Source: JBQDBK01 sp052090825 | GTDB taxonomy: Bacteria; Bacillota; Clostridia; Tissierellales; Peptoniphilaceae | DNA length: 64,000 nt | NCBI GenBank assembly: GCA_052090825.1 | Contig: JBQDBK010000006.1 | Coordinates: forward strand, 1 to 64,000 | Direction: 5' to 3' | Part shown: piece by piece, positions 23,951-32,678 of the stretch | Position numbering within the stretch: position 1 is the stretch's first letter | Layout: each line of letters opens with the position of its first letter | Program-made: the position numbers and the translations under genes | Notes under the pieces: generated by a model | The model's input: the letters and a program-made list of their open reading frames with translations, nothing else | Told to the model about the DNA's origin: nothing | Databases searched by the model: none

Positions 23951-24674
23951 AACAGTTTTAATAACAGGAGCCAGTAGAGGAATTGGAAGGGTAATAAGCC
24001 AAGAGTTTGCCAAGCTAAAATATAATATAGTCATAAATTATAGGAATGAAGAAACAATAAAAGAAGTAGAAGAGGAATTAAAAGCTCTAGGTGGTAATGT
24101 AGTAAAAGTAAGAGGAGACATTTCAAATATTGAAGATGTTGAGTATATAGTAAAAAAAGCTATTGAAGAATTTGGTCAAATAGACATACTTATTAATAAT
24201 GCGGGCATAACAAAAGATAATTTGACTATAAAAATGACAGAAAAAGAATTTAATGATGTTATTAATGTTAATTTAAAAGGAAGCTTTTATTTTATGAAAT
24301 TTGTCTCTAAATATATGATAAAGAGAAGAAGGGGAAAAATGATATCAATAAGTTCAATAGTTGCTTTGCGTGGGAATCCAGGTCAAATTAATTATTCTGC
24401 TAGTAAAGCGGGTTTAATAGCTATGACAAAAACTTTAGCTTTAGAATTATCTTCTAGAAATATAACTTGTAATTGTATAGCCCCTGGATATATAGATACT
24501 GACATGACTAATGATTTATCGCAAAAAGTTAGACAAGAAATGTTAAATAAAATACCGCTTGGAAGAAGTGGAGATCCTATAGATGTAGCAAATGCTGTTT
24601 TATTTTTAGCTTCTAGTAAAGCTGATTATATAACAGGACAGGTTATTTCAGTTGATGGGGGAATGAGTATATGA
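23940..24674 (+). CDS. fabG: 3-oxoacyl-ACP reductase
   Basis: A 244-residue short-chain dehydrogenase that reduces the 3-oxoacyl-ACP with NADPH. It has the cofactor loop TGASRGIG (9-16), NNAG near 90, the catalytic Ser and YSASK with Tyr and Lys near 150, and the C-terminal ITGQVISVDGGMSI. Overlaps fabD and fabF. Confidence 0.95.
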   Translation: MENKTVLITGASRGIGRVISQEFAKLKYNIVINYRNEETIKEVEEELKALGGNVVKVRGDISNIEDVEYIVKKAIEEFGQIDILINNAGITKDNLTIKMTEKEFNDVINVNLKGSFYFMKFVSKYMIKRRRGKMISISSIVALRGNPGQINYSASKAGLIAMTKTLALELSSRNITCNCIAPGYIDTDMTNDLSQKVRQEMLNKIPLGRSGDPIDVANAVLFLASSKADYITGQVISVDGGMSI

Positions 24675-25912
24675 ATAGAGTAGTAATAACTGGGCTTGGT
24701 TTTGTTTCTCCCTTAGGAAGTGAAAAAGAAGAATTAATAAAAAATTTAAGAAATGGAAAGAATGGTATAAGTGAAATTACTCTATTTGATAAGGGTGATT
24801 TAAAAGTAAAATTTGCAGCTGAGTGTAGAGATTTTAATTTTGAAGATTATTTTTCTAAAAAAGAGTTAAAAAGGATGGATAGAGTTAATACTTTTGGAGT
24901 TATCGCAGCAAGAAAAGCTATAGAAGATTCTAAAATAAATTTAGAAAATTTTAATAGTGAAAAAGTAGGAGTAATGGTTTCTTCTGGAATTGGAGGTTTA
25001 GGAACCTTAGAAAAGGAGAGTTTTAAAGCTTATGATAGGGGACTTTCTAGAATAAGTCCTTTTTTTATACCAATGGTTATAGGAAATATGACTAGTGCTC
25101 AAATAGCAATTGATCTAAAAATACATGGATATGTAGGTTGTCCAGTTACAGCTTGCGCAGGATCTAGCAATGCAATTTTAGATGGATATAGAAGTATAAA
25201 GGATGGATATAATGAAGTAGTATTAACAGGAGGTGCAGAGGCAAGTATAAATAGCTTAGGTATAGGTGGATTTGCTTCTATGAAGGCTTTAAGTGAAAGT
25301 CAAGATATAAATAGGGCTAGCATACCCTTTGATAAAGGAAGAAATGGCTTTGTCATGGGAGAAGGTGGTGCAATACTAGTTTTAGAAAGTTTAGATAGTG
25401 CTAAGAGTAGAAAGGCAAAAATTTATGGAGAGATAGTGGGAGCTAGTATGACTACTGATGCAAGTCATATAACTGCGCCTGACCATGAAGGAAAGTATGC
25501 AGCTTTATCAATGAAAAAAGCTATTTATGAAAAAGGCTATTCCATAGAAGATGTTGATTATATCAACGCTCATGGAACTTCTACTTTTTTAAATGATAAG
25601 ATAGAAACTCTTGCAATAAAAAAAGTTTTTGGAGTTTTATCTAAAAATATAAATATCTCCAGTACAAAATCTATGACAGGTCATCTTCTCGGGGCAAGCG
25701 GGTCTTTAGAATTAATTATAACTAGCCTAGCTATGGAAGAGTCTTTTATTCCGCCAACTATAAACTATAAGGTATTTGATCCGGATTGTGATTTAAATAT
25801 AAGTCCTAATAAAGCTATAGAAAAAGAAATAAAAATGGCAATTTCAAATTCTTTAGGTTTTGGAGGACATAATGTGTGTATTGCAATTAGGAGGTATGAA
25901 GATGAGGTTTAA
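24671..25912 (+). CDS. fabF: beta-ketoacyl-ACP synthase II
   Basis: A 413-residue elongating condensing enzyme. The nucleophile is Cys162 in VTACAGSSNA, and the two catalytic His residues are in INAHGTST and MTGHLLGASG. TACAGSS differs slightly from the common TACATG. It overlaps fabG by four bases and fabZ by 11. Confidence 0.95.
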   Translation: MNRVVITGLGFVSPLGSEKEELIKNLRNGKNGISEITLFDKGDLKVKFAAECRDFNFEDYFSKKELKRMDRVNTFGVIAARKAIEDSKINLENFNSEKVGVMVSSGIGGLGTLEKESFKAYDRGLSRISPFFIPMVIGNMTSAQIAIDLKIHGYVGCPVTACAGSSNAILDGYRSIKDGYNEVVLTGGAEASINSLGIGGFASMKALSESQDINRASIPFDKGRNGFVMGEGGAILVLESLDSAKSRKAKIYGEIVGASMTTDASHITAPDHEGKYAALSMKKAIYEKGYSIEDVDYINAHGTSTFLNDKIETLAIKKVFGVLSKNINISSTKSMTGHLLGASGSLELIITSLAMEESFIPPTINYKVFDPDCDLNISPNKAIEKEIKMAISNSLGFGGHNVCIAIRRYEDEV

Positions 25913-26330
25913 TTCTGATGAGATTCAAAATATAATTCCCCATAGGTTTCCTTTTTTATTAATTGATAATATAATAGAAATGGAAGTGGGGAAATTTGCA
26001 ATAAGTAAAAAAAATATAAGTATATCTGATCCTGTTTTTCAAGGTCACTTTCCGGGAGAATCAATTTATCCAGGAGTCTTAATTATAGAAGCTATGGCTC
26101 AGGTAGGAGCAGTTGCAATTTTATCCCAAGAAGAAAATAAAGGCAAAAAAGCTTATTTCACAAAAATAAAAGAAGCTAAGTTTTTAAAAGCTGTTAGACC
26201 AGGAGATAGCTTAGTAATAAAAACAGAGTTAATAAGCAAAAGATTAAATATAGGATTTGCTAAATCTGTAGCTAAAGTGGATAATATTATAGTTGCAAAA
26301 AGTGAAATGGCATTTGCTCTTGAAAAATAA
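25902..26330 (+). CDS. fabZ: 3-hydroxyacyl-ACP dehydratase
   Basis: A 142-residue hot-dog fold dehydratase. IPHRFPFLLID is the N-terminal mark; the active site is His49 in GHFPGESIYPGV and Glu63 in IIEAMAQ. The start is the ATG at 25902, because TTAGGAGGT at 25887-25894 would be only one base from the ATG at 25896 and cannot serve the earlier ATG at 25860. It overlaps the end of fabF. Confidence 0.94.
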   Translation: MRFNSDEIQNIIPHRFPFLLIDNIIEMEVGKFAISKKNISISDPVFQGHFPGESIYPGVLIIEAMAQVGAVAILSQEENKGKKAYFTKIKEAKFLKAVRPGDSLVIKTELISKRLNIGFAKSVAKVDNIIVAKSEMAFALEK

Positions 26331-26339
26331 GGTGGTTAT

Positions 26340-26801
26340 ATGCTAGAAGAACAGTTTAAAGAAGTATATGATAAGTTTAAATTAAATTTTTATAGGAACA
26401 TTTTTGGTGGGTTTGAAGATAGAGAGGCTACTTTAACTTCTACAGAAACATTTTGTGTAGAAGTCATACATTCGTTATCTAATCCTACTATAAACCAGTT
26501 AGCAAATTTTTTAAAAATTTCTCAACCGAATATGACCTATAAGATAAATAATTTAGTTAAAAAGGGTTATGTTGTAAAAGAGCAGTCAAATGAAGATAAA
26601 AGAGAATTTTGTTTAAGAGTAACTGATAAGTTCTTTAATTATTATGAAATAAAAAATGAGTATATGAATATAGTTTTAAAAAGAGCGAAAAATAGGTTTA
26701 ACGAAGAAGAATTAAAAAGTTTTGAGCATATACTTAATGTTATATCTAAAGAGCTTATGCATGAGATAACAGATGACATAGCTAAAAGTAAGAACTATTG
26801 A
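26340..26801 (+). CDS. MarR family regulator, FabT-like
   Basis: A 153-residue winged-helix repressor. The DNA-binding part is TINQLANFLKISQPNMTYKINNLVKKGYVVKEQSNEDKRE, with the usual recognition helix and wing, flanked by dimerisation helices. It closes the fatty acid operon nine bases after fabZ, with AAGGTGG before the ATG. FabT of streptococci is a MarR protein that controls fab genes with acyl-ACP, so the same role is inferred here, though FabT usually lies at the front. The candidate target is the palindrome at 16370-16381. Confidence 0.82.
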   Translation: MLEEQFKEVYDKFKLNFYRNIFGGFEDREATLTSTETFCVEVIHSLSNPTINQLANFLKISQPNMTYKINNLVKKGYVVKEQSNEDKREFCLRVTDKFFNYYEIKNEYMNIVLKRAKNRFNEEELKSFEHILNVISKELMHEITDDIAKSKNY

Positions 26802-26828
26802 ATTTAATTAAATTCGATAGTTCTTTTA
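26790..26828 (+). terminator. terminator of the fatty acid operon
   Basis: AAGAACTATTGAATTT and AAATTCGATAGTTCTT form a stem with one mismatch and end in a T run; the 5' arm overlaps the stop codon. Confidence 0.85.
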
Positions 26829-26849
26829 CTAACATTAGAAAAAAGAATA

Positions 26850-26858
26850 TGTTATAAT
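26850..26858 (+). promoter_or_regulatory. extended -10 promoter of the EF-G-like gene
   Basis: TG-T-TATAAT, an extended -10, with no convincing -35. About 45 bases before the start codon. Confidence 0.6.
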
Positions 26859-26902
26859 ATCATTAATAAAACGATTTCATAAATACGTAAGGAGGAATTT
26901 AT

Positions 26903-28960
26903 ATGAAAGTTTATAAAACATCACAAGTTAGAAATTTAGCTTTAGTAGGACATAGTGGATCTGGTAAAACTAATTTGACAGAAGCTATGCTATTTCAAAC
27001 TGGTACAACACAAAAATTAGGCCATGTTGCTGAAAAAAATACAGTCAGTGATTTTTCTAAAGAAGAAATGGAAAGAGGAACTTCAATAGGCACTAGTATT
27101 ATACCAATTGAATGGAGAAATTATAAAGTAAATGTAATTGATACTCCTGGGTATTTAGATTTTATGGGAGAATCCTATGGCGCCCTAAGAGCTTCTGAAG
27201 CTGTTTTAATGGTAGTAGATGCAGCTGCTGGAATAGAAGTTGGAACAGAGAGAATGTGGAAATATACTGAAAAAATAGGTTTACCAAGAATTATCTTTGT
27301 AAATAAAATAGATGGTGAAAATGTAAACTTTAGAAAACTTATGGAAGATTTAGAAGAAGCTTTTGGTAAAAAAGTAATACCATTTTCTGTGCCAATAGGA
27401 GAAGGTGAAAACTTTGTAGGGGTTACTGATGTAATTTATCAAAAAGGTTTTAAATATAAAAATGTAGCACCTGAAGAAACTGAATTAAGTCACGATCAAA
27501 TTAAGGCTACTGAAAGAATGTATGAAGAAATAGCAGAAGTGGTTGCTAGTTCTGATGAAGTTTTGATGGAGAAGTATTTTTCAGGAGAAAAATTTACCCG
27601 TGAAGATTTATTAAGAGGATTGACAAGTGCTTTATTATCTGGAGATGCAGTTCCACTTTTAGTAGGTTCAGCAGAAAAGGGAATAGGAATAGATATACTA
27701 TTAAATACAATTGTTAACTACATGCCATCACCTGATGATGAAAGAGCCCATATAGGGTTTAGGGTGGAAAAGGGAGAAAGAAGGAAAGTAGATGTAAATG
27801 AGTCTTTCTCAGCAGCAGTATTCAAAACTATAGTAGACCCTTTTATTGGTAAAATTTCAATATTTAGAGTTATGAGTGGAAAGATTAATAAAGATACTAG
27901 TATATATAATTCAACTAAGGAAGAAAGTGAAAAATTAGGTGGTTTATTTGTTATTAGAGGTAAAAAACAATTAGAAGTTGATGAACTAGTAGCAGGAGAT
28001 ATTGGAGCAACAACAAAGCTATCACATACAGAAACAGGTGATACTTTATGCGATAAATCAGATCCGATTGTATACAAAAAATTAAAATATCCAGCTCCTG
28101 TTCTATATTATGCAATTGAGCCAAAGACAAAGGGAGATGAAGAAAAACTTTCAAGTTCTCTTAAAAAACTAAAAGAAGAAGATCCAAGTTTCTTAATAGA
28201 AAGAAATAAAGAAACAAAACAATTAACCATAGGTGGACAAGGTAAAGTACACTTAGATGTAATATTAGAAAAGTTAAAGAATATGTTTGGGGTTGAAGTA
28301 GAAGTAATTCCGTTTATAATTCCATATAGAGAAACTATAAAAGGGCAATCTTCAGTGCAAGGTAAACATAAAAAACAATCTGGTGGAGCAGGACAATATG
28401 GAGATGTTTGGATAAGGTTTGAACCTCATGAAGATGGTTTTGTATTTGAAGAAGAAGTATTTGGAGGAGCAGTTCCAAAGAACTACTTCCCAGCAGTAGA
28501 AAAAGGAATAATAGATTCTAAAGAAAAAGGAGTTTTAGCAGGTTATCCAGTAACCAACTTTAAAGCAGTATTATACGATGGTTCTTACCATGACGTGGAT
28601 TCTAATGAAATGTCATTTAAGATTGCAGCATCTATAGCCTTTAAAAAAGGAATGGAAGAAGCTAAGCCTATACTTTTAGAGCCTATAATGAAAGTTGAAG
28701 TATCTATTCCTGATTCATATCTAGGAGATGTTATGGGTGATATGAATAAACGTCGTGGAAGAATACTTGGAATGGATCAACAAAATGATGGAACTCAATT
28801 GCTAATAGCGGAAGCACCACAAGCTGAAATGTTTGAATATTCTATTGACCTTAGAGCTATGACGCAAGGAAGAGGAACTTTCTCAATGGAATTTGTAAGA
28901 TATGAAGAAGTACCATCAAATATAGAAGAAAAAATAATAAAGGCAAGAAAAGAAAATTAA
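26903..28960 (+). CDS. elongation factor G-like translational GTPase (EF-G paralogue)
   Basis: A 685-residue GTPase with all EF-G domains. The P-loop reads GHSGSGKTNLTE instead of the canonical GHIDAGKTTTTE, followed by the switch region ERGTSIGTSIIPIEW, DTPGYLDF and NKIDGEN. The C-terminal part has AGQYGDVWIRFEP and the end domain. The P-loop sequence and the position away from rpsL-rpsG-tuf put it with the EF-G paralogue (FusA2-like) group. The cellular role of these is not settled; a role in ribosome recycling, stress or drug protection is possible. Confidence 0.88.
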   Translation: MKVYKTSQVRNLALVGHSGSGKTNLTEAMLFQTGTTQKLGHVAEKNTVSDFSKEEMERGTSIGTSIIPIEWRNYKVNVIDTPGYLDFMGESYGALRASEAVLMVVDAAAGIEVGTERMWKYTEKIGLPRIIFVNKIDGENVNFRKLMEDLEEAFGKKVIPFSVPIGEGENFVGVTDVIYQKGFKYKNVAPEETELSHDQIKATERMYEEIAEVVASSDEVLMEKYFSGEKFTREDLLRGLTSALLSGDAVPLLVGSAEKGIGIDILLNTIVNYMPSPDDERAHIGFRVEKGERRKVDVNESFSAAVFKTIVDPFIGKISIFRVMSGKINKDTSIYNSTKEESEKLGGLFVIRGKKQLEVDELVAGDIGATTKLSHTETGDTLCDKSDPIVYKKLKYPAPVLYYAIEPKTKGDEEKLSSSLKKLKEEDPSFLIERNKETKQLTIGGQGKVHLDVILEKLKNMFGVEVEVIPFIIPYRETIKGQSSVQGKHKKQSGGAGQYGDVWIRFEPHEDGFVFEEEVFGGAVPKNYFPAVEKGIIDSKEKGVLAGYPVTNFKAVLYDGSYHDVDSNEMSFKIAASIAFKKGMEEAKPILLEPIMKVEVSIPDSYLGDVMGDMNKRRGRILGMDQQNDGTQLLIAEAPQAEMFEYSIDLRAMTQGRGTFSMEFVRYEEVPSNIEEKIIKARKEN

Positions 28961-28966
28961 AGTAAG

Positions 28967-29001
28967 AAAAAATTGTACCAAATTAAAGGTACAATTTTTT
29001 T
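28967..29001 (+). terminator. terminator after the EF-G-like gene
   Basis: AAAAATTGTACC and GGTACAATTTTTTT around an eight-base loop. Confidence 0.88.
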
Positions 29002-29077
29002 ATTGCTTTAAAGTGTTTTACAATATATCCTAATTATGTTAATATTTAATAACAGTTTATTTGAAAGGATTATAGAA

Positions 29078-30394
29078 ATGAATAAAAGAAATAATTTTTC
29101 TTCCAAGTGGGGATTTATATTAGCTTCTGTTGGGAGTGCAGTAGGAATGGCTAATGTATGGGGGTTTCCATACAAGTTAGGATCAATGGGTGGTTCAGCT
29201 TTTTTAATAGCCTATTTAATTTGTTTGATTTTATTTAGTTATGTAGGATTAAGCGCAGAGTATGCTATTGGAAGAAGAGCGGGAACAGGTACTTTAGGTT
29301 CTTATGAATACGCTTGGAATTCTAGAGGTTATAAAAAAATAGGAAAATTTATAGGTTGGATTCCTTTAATAGGATCCTTTTGTATAGCTTTAGGATATTC
29401 TGTAATAGTAGCTTACATTGTAAAAGCTTTAGTAGACTCTCTAAGTGGAACTATAATGAATGTAAATCCACAAGAGTGGTTTGAGAGTTTTTCTTTAATA
29501 CCCTACTCAGTTGTCCCTTATCATATTATAGTAATAGTTGGAGTAGCCTTATCTTTGGTTGTTGGAGCGAAGGGAATAGAAAGAACAAATAAAATAATGA
29601 TGCCCTTATTTTTTATAATATTTTGTATATTAGCAATAAGAGTTCTTTTTTTAGAAGGATCTACTAAAGGATATGTTTTTATGTTTAGACCTTCTTTTAA
29701 AGATTTACTAAATCCAGAAGTTTGGATTTATGCCATGGGACAAGCCTTTTTTTCTCTTTCAGTAACAGGTAGTGGAATGCTAGTGTATGGTTCTTATTTA
29801 GATAAGAAAGAAGACATAATAGCTAGTTCAAAAAAAACAGCTTTTTTCGATACTATAGCTGCTCTTATAGCTGCACTAGTAATAATACCTGCTTGTTTTT
29901 CCTATGGGGTAGATGTAGAAGCGGGACCTAAATTGCTTTTTGTAACTTTACCAGAAATTTTACAAGATATATTTTTAGGGAGAGTTTTTGCAATATTATT
30001 ATTTTTAGCAGTAGTATTTGGTGGAATAACATCACTTCAGAATATGTTAGAGGTAGTAATAGAATCTATACAATATAAATTTCCTAAATCTAATAGGAGA
30101 ATATTATTAATAGGACTTGTATTTCTACTTTTTGGAATAAGTGTGAATATGGAGATGATTTCTAAATGGGGACCTTGGATGGATCTAATTTCCATATATA
30201 TAATTCCTATAGGAGCAGTAATAGGAGCGGTATCTTGGTTTTGGATTATGAAGTCTAGTGATCTGTTGGATGAAATAAATCAAGGAGCTGATAATATTCA
30301 TTCAAAATCATGGCTATTAATAGGTAGGTATATATATGTACCTTTAACTTTGTTTTTATGTAGTCTAGCTTTAATCAAAGGAATATCTTTTTAA
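29078..30394 (+). CDS. sodium:neurotransmitter symporter (NSS) family transporter
   Basis: A 438-residue transporter with 11-12 predicted spans of the LeuT fold, importing an amino acid or amine with Na+. The signature ASVGSAVGMANVWGFPYKLG at residues 16-35 is family-specific, but the position equal to LeuT Arg30 (NIWRFPY) is Gly here. The upstream in-frame ATG at 29036 has no ribosome binding site, whereas GAAAGGA at 29063-29069 serves the ATG at 29078. The substrate cannot be told. Confidence 0.88.
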   Translation: MNKRNNFSSKWGFILASVGSAVGMANVWGFPYKLGSMGGSAFLIAYLICLILFSYVGLSAEYAIGRRAGTGTLGSYEYAWNSRGYKKIGKFIGWIPLIGSFCIALGYSVIVAYIVKALVDSLSGTIMNVNPQEWFESFSLIPYSVVPYHIIVIVGVALSLVVGAKGIERTNKIMMPLFFIIFCILAIRVLFLEGSTKGYVFMFRPSFKDLLNPEVWIYAMGQAFFSLSVTGSGMLVYGSYLDKKEDIIASSKKTAFFDTIAALIAALVIIPACFSYGVDVEAGPKLLFVTLPEILQDIFLGRVFAILLFLAVVFGGITSLQNMLEVVIESIQYKFPKSNRRILLIGLVFLLFGISVNMEMISKWGPWMDLISIYIIPIGAVIGAVSWFWIMKSSDLLDEINQGADNIHSKSWLLIGRYIYVPLTLFLCSLALIKGISF

Positions 30395-30500
30395 GGTATC
30401 GAGTTAAAGTGTTATCAAACCATAGACTTAAAAACGTCTAACAAAAATAATTTTATTAATTTATCACATTAAAATATTTTGGGTTAAATTCTAATGAGTT

Positions 30501-30532
30501 TTGACGTTAATTATCTAAAAAAAGAGTATAAT
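30501..30532 (+). promoter_or_regulatory. possible promoter of the YjiH-like gene
   Basis: TTGACG at 30501-30506 and TATAAT at 30527-30532, but with a 20-base spacer, longer than optimal. Confidence 0.35.
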
Positions 30533-30570
30533 TAGATTGAACAAAAATTAAATTAAAATTGGAGGTAAGC

Positions 30571-31504
30571 ATGAAGTCAAAGCAAGAAAATAACAATGCA
30601 TTAATAAGATTTATTTGTTATAGTTTATTTGGAATATTTATGTTTTTTGTTCCTATAGATATAATGGGAAAAAAACTATACCAATAGATCATTTGGTTAA
30701 GTTCATACAAAGTATACCACATTACAAAGCGGTTTATGGTTTAGTCCTTGTTTTTATAGGAGTTATTTTTCCTTTTCTTAATAAAACTTGGAATAAGACA
30801 AAGGTAAAAACTGTATTCTCAATTATCAATTTATTGGCAATACCTTTTGTTATAATGGCAGTATTTAATATTGGACTGAATATTTTTGGATAACTGTCTT
30901 TGTAACTTTTCTTGTTACTGCAATTACATCAAGAATATATCCTCTATCAAAAAAATCTGAAGAATATTATGAGGGTATAGAGGGAGATATAGAGAAAGAT
31001 GTTAAAGGAAATAAGCTTAAAGTAGCTTTGAAATATGCTGAAGAAGTTAGTAAAAATTCACCAGGTATATTAGAAAATACTAAAAATAATTTAAGAGATG
31101 GATTGAAGTTAGCCCTAGGGATGGCACCTTCTTTAATGGCTATAGGAACTATAGGTTTAATTTTAGCAAAATACACTCCACTATTTGATGTAGTGGGATA
31201 TATATTCTATCCTTTCACTTTAATAACTAGACTACCTGAACCACTATTAGCGGCTAAGGCTTTATCAATGAGTATAGCTGAAATGTTTTTACCAGCAGTT
31301 CCAGTAGCTGGGAGTGCTTTAGTTACTAAATTTGTAGTAGGTGTTACATGTGTATCTGAGATTTTATTCTTTAGTGCATCTATACCTTGTATAATGTCTA
31401 CAGAGATACCTATATCCATAAAAGATTATTTTATAATATGGTTTGAAAGAGTAGCTCTATCTATATTAATAACAGCACCTATTGCTCATTTCTTATTTGG
31501 ATAA
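30571..31504 (+). pseudogene. YjiH family nucleoside-recognition (Gate) membrane protein, two frameshifts
   Basis: GGAGGT at 30561-30566 starts an ATG at 30571. The frame breaks twice. First it breaks in the A7 run near 30669-30675, where eight A would restore GKKTIPIDHLVKFIQSIP. Then it breaks in the T5 run near 30883-30887, where six T would join NIF to WITVFVTFLVTAITSR. Repaired, the protein is about 310 residues with several spans and ends in the Gate-type segment APSLMAIGTIGLILAKYTPLFDVVGYIF...SALVTKFVVGVTCVSEILFFS. Family members are predicted transporters of unknown substrate. Both breaks are single-base losses in homopolymers, so an assembly error is quite possible. Confidence 0.8.
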
Positions 31505-31505
31505 A

Positions 31506-31541
31506 AAGCAAAAACACATAACTTAAGTTATGTGTTTTTTA
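31506..31541. terminator. bidirectional terminator between convergent genes
   Basis: AAAACACATAACTT and AAGTTATGTGTTTT form a perfect palindrome with A and T runs on both sides. Confidence 0.88.
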
Positions 31542-32108
31542 TTTAAATTGATATCTTACTTCTAAAACTCTAGCTAATATTTCTATATTTTCTTTTTTAA
31601 CTTCAATAGGTTTTTCTCTAGTAGAAGTTAAAATTATATTATTAAGTTCATAGTAATATTTTAAAACCTCTCTATTTTTATTAATTCTTGCAAGAATTAA
31701 ATCTCCATCTTTTGGATTAGAGTCTCCTTCTAGAATCAATAGAGAGTCTTTAGGAATTTTGGGTTTAAATTCATCATTTTTAACAGCTATTGAAAAAAGT
31801 TTTTTATTTTTATATTTATTTTTATCAACTATTAAATAATCCAAACTCTGTTGAAATAGATTACCCTCTTGAATTAATATAGGGATTCTTAAACCCTCTG
31901 CTTTACTTATCTTATCATTAGACAAAAGATAGTCTATACTAACATTGAAATACTCAGATAATTTTATTAGTTTATTAAAGTTAGGTTCACTATTTCTGGT
32001 TTCATAGCCAGCGATGGTAGCTCTTTCTACATTTAAAATTTCAGCTAATTCTTTTTGTGTAATATGAAATTGCCTTCTTAAAAATTTAAGTTTATTCCCA
32101 AAATCCAT
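31539..32108 (-). CDS. XRE family repressor with degenerate S24 (LexA-like) C-terminal domain
   Basis: 189 residues. An N-terminal helix-turn-helix (MDFGNKLKFLRRQFHITQKELAEILNVERATIAGYE) is joined to a LexA/CI-type S24 fold. In active proteins a DSM motif carries the catalytic Ser; here the matching segment is VKNDEFKPKIPKDSLLI, so the Ser appears lost, while the Lys in REVLKYYY remains. Self-cleavage is therefore unlikely and it may sense something else. The earlier in-frame start at 32201 lies inside the fur gene; AGGAG stands before the ATG at 32108. It begins four bases after fur, so they form one operon. Confidence 0.84.
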   Translation of the reverse strand: MDFGNKLKFLRRQFHITQKELAEILNVERATIAGYETRNSEPNFNKLIKLSEYFNVSIDYLLSNDKISKAEGLRIPILIQEGNLFQQSLDYLIVDKNKYKNKKLFSIAVKNDEFKPKIPKDSLLILEGDSNPKDGDLILARINKNREVLKYYYELNNIILTSTREKPIEVKKENIEILARVLEVRYQFK

Positions 32109-32112
32109 ATTT

Positions 32113-32514
32113 CTACTCCTGACATTTAGGGCAAATACCCTTAAATTCAATATTATGTCCTGTAATTTCAAAGCCGGTTTCATTAGAGATATCTTCTTCA
32201 TATTTATCTATTGGACATAATTCTATAGAGCTTACACTTCCACATTTTATGCAGGAGACATAATGTTTATGACTTGAATTAGACATTTCATAATAACAAA
32301 GACCATTTTGTTGTAAGGTCTTATTGAGAATACTTAATTCCTCAAGTTGATTTAAAGTTCTGTAAACAGTTGATAGTGAGATATTATATTCTTTTCTTAT
32401 AGTTTCATAAATAAATTTTGCATTAAGCGCTTCATCGCTTTTAGAAAGCAAATTTAATATCTCAATTCTAGCTTTTGTTACTTTCAAATTATATTTTTTT
32501 AATAAATTTTGCAT
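32113..32514 (-). CDS. Fur family metalloregulator, probably Zur
   Basis: A 133-residue Fur protein with the winged-helix DNA-binding part (LSTVYRTLNQLEELSILNK), the HKH metal segment at 82-84 and the structural zinc site C88-x2-C91 / C128-x2-C131. It is divergent from znuACB and a Fur-type operator lies at the znuA start, so zinc sensing (Zur) is the best guess; PerR or Fur cannot be ruled out. The GTG at 32523 overlaps the GAGGTG ribosome binding site, so the ATG at 32514 is taken as start. Confidence 0.86.
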   Translation of the reverse strand: MQNLLKKYNLKVTKARIEILNLLSKSDEALNAKFIYETIRKEYNISLSTVYRTLNQLEELSILNKTLQQNGLCYYEMSNSSHKHYVSCIKCGSVSSIELCPIDKYEEDISNETGFEITGHNIEFKGICPKCQE

Positions 32515-32588
32515 TAAGGACACCTCGTTAATTATCTATTTTTATTATATATTAAATAAATGAAATTACAAATTTAAGTATGAAATTC

Positions 32589-32617
32589 TTTACAAAAGTA
32601 TAAAAATAAGGTATAAA
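32589..32617 (+). promoter_or_regulatory. znuA promoter
   Basis: TTTACA at 32589-32594 and TATAAA at 32612-32617 with a 17-base spacer. Confidence 0.75.
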
Positions 32618-32628
32618 TGGATATAGAG

Positions 32629-32647
32629 AATAAGAATGATTCCTATT
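32629..32647 (+). promoter_or_regulatory. Fur/Zur-type operator before znuA
   Basis: AATAAGAAT-G-ATTCCTATT is a 9-1-9 inverted repeat with eight of nine pairs. It starts about five bases after the predicted transcription start and matches the geometry of Fur-family boxes. Bound Zur would block znuACB when zinc is plentiful. Confidence 0.68.
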
Positions 32648-32678
32648 TGGAATTATATATTAAATGGAGGTTAACTAA

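Noticed and set aside
30693..31504. Two small separate membrane genes (30693-30893 and 31028-31504)
   Set aside because: They are fragments of one YjiH-like gene split by two single-base losses.
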